Assembly: GCF_030035675.1 (NCBI RefSeq)
Contig: NC_084482.1
Location: forward strand, 223,058,943-223,122,942
Source of the DNA: Rhineura floridana
Taxonomy: Eukaryota; Chordata; Lepidosauria; Squamata; Rhineuridae
Length of the DNA: 64,000 nt
Reading direction: 5' to 3'
A program made the position numbers and the translations under genes. Shown here piece by piece: positions 63,167 to 64,000 of this stretch. How positions within the stretch are numbered: the first letter of the stretch is position 1; each line of letters opens with the position of its first letter. A model generated the notes under the pieces. The model ran no database searches, was not told where the DNA came from, and saw only the letters and a list, made by a program, of their open reading frames with translations.

Positions 63167-64000
63167 CTGGAATGACAGGGAGAACACAATCATTAAGAAA
63201 GTTTGGCCACCTCATTCCTAATAACTTTGAGCTCACTTGCATTGGGGTCAGTGCACATCTTATCTAGAATATAAGCCCTCTTTCGGCATTCCACTTCTTA
63301 ATGAAAACATGTATAGACTTCCTTTCATATAAAAATAAGGCAGGATTTACAGAATAAGATCAATAGAAAAGGCAATAAAAGATACTGAAAAACTGAAAAA
63401 TACCACCTAGGTCCAAAATTTAGAATACAGACTGTGTTAAATATCCAAATGCAGGGATGGCCATCTGAACAAGCACTGGAGTGGAAAAACCCAGAGTGGA
63501 TTCCACTGTCCCACTGATACGCAGCCACCAGCCACCACTGTGAATAGGTATGCTATAGCTAGCTGGCAGGTGGCCACTGTATCTCCAGGGAAGGTTATGG
63601 GGGACACTGAAGAGAGGGCCTTCAAATCCTCTACTCATAGTCAAGATCAGCATATGAGTGGGACATGCGTGTACTGAGTAGCTCCTCTGCCCCATGCAAA
63701 CTTCTGAAGGAGATGTAGTGCCGGCTCCATCTGTGTTCCAGGTGCTCACTGCTGATGGGCAACTTCAACTCCCAGCAGAGACATGGGGGGGGGAGAGATG
63801 AGACAGTCCACCTTCAGCTGAGAAAGTTGGATCCCTCTAAGGGCACAAGGACAGGTCACTAGGTAGGGGAGTCTTCTGATGCCTTTTTGGTGCCTGCTAA
63901 AGACTTTCTATTTCAACTAGCCTTTTAAGTAAATAAATACCTTTATCCTAGTCTGCATCTGTGTTGAAAATGCTACATTTATTTATTTATGTAGTTATTT
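63167..64000. other. V2R intron sequence, unassigned
   Basis: Upstream intron of the V2R gene. No earlier V2R exon is recognised here. The last ~25 bp (TTTATTTATTTATGTAG) look like the start of another L2-type tail. Confidence 0.4.

Overview
The window looks like a repeat-dense stretch of a squamate reptile genome (a lizard-type genome; I cannot name the species). Grounds: many BovB (RTE-clade) LINEs, two CR1-clade LINE lineages, L2-clade LINEs, tRNA-derived SINEs whose tail matches the BovB 3' end, Ty1/copia elements, a vomeronasal type-2 receptor (V2R) gene, a tandem C2H2 zinc-finger exon and an MHC class II beta relic. Only a few percent is host coding sequence. No prokaryotic, CRISPR, rRNA or tRNA gene is seen.

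Layout. 0-4.4 kb: SINE, MITE and LINE scraps around an MHC class II beta pseudogene (minus strand). Its transmembrane exon is open, but its beta-2 exon is decayed and split by a solo copia-type LTR with a 5-bp target duplication. 4.4-14.1 kb: a second LTR fossil carrying a hAT MITE and a CR1, a GC-rich promoter-like patch near 11.2-11.6 kb, an old CR1 interrupted by BovB, and a KRAB-A exon relic at 13.9 kb. 14.4-18.4 kb: a CR1 split by a 3.3-kb hAT-like DNA transposon. 18.9-29.2 kb: back-to-back LINEs (BovB, CR1, L2, BovB, CR1 with an L2 inside it, BovB). 29.4-31.1 kb: a zinc-finger exon with 17 complete fingers.

31.6-42.6 kb: BovB, then a Myb/SANT-like gene relic whose DNA-binding domain is split by a young copia-type element (33923-37276) with almost identical LTRs. 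A second Myb/SANT-like fragment lies on the minus strand at about 42.3-42.6 kb. 43.3-47.1 kb: an L2 RT fragment, a palindromic repeat, SINEs and unassigned exon-like pieces. 47.3-63.2 kb: three in-phase V2R exons on the minus strand (seven-transmembrane, cysteine-rich, and the end of the ligand-binding domain). Their introns hold a broken copia fossil with an ORF1-only L1 nested in it, CR1s, and a BovB rearranged with a CR1 segment.

The host genes do not form an operon or pathway. They are families that expand and decay quickly (chemosensory, MHC, KRAB/C2H2, Myb/SANT). I did not find a convincing new biological system. The most unusual items are: an ORF1-only L1 with a 17-bp target duplication; a young copia whose primer-binding site matches the middle of initiator tRNA-Met; a chimeric BovB::CR1 block present twice in inverted orientation about 35 kb apart; and the hAT-like element with a duplicated subterminal region. 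Boundaries of decayed repeats are approximate, usually within 5-30 bp.
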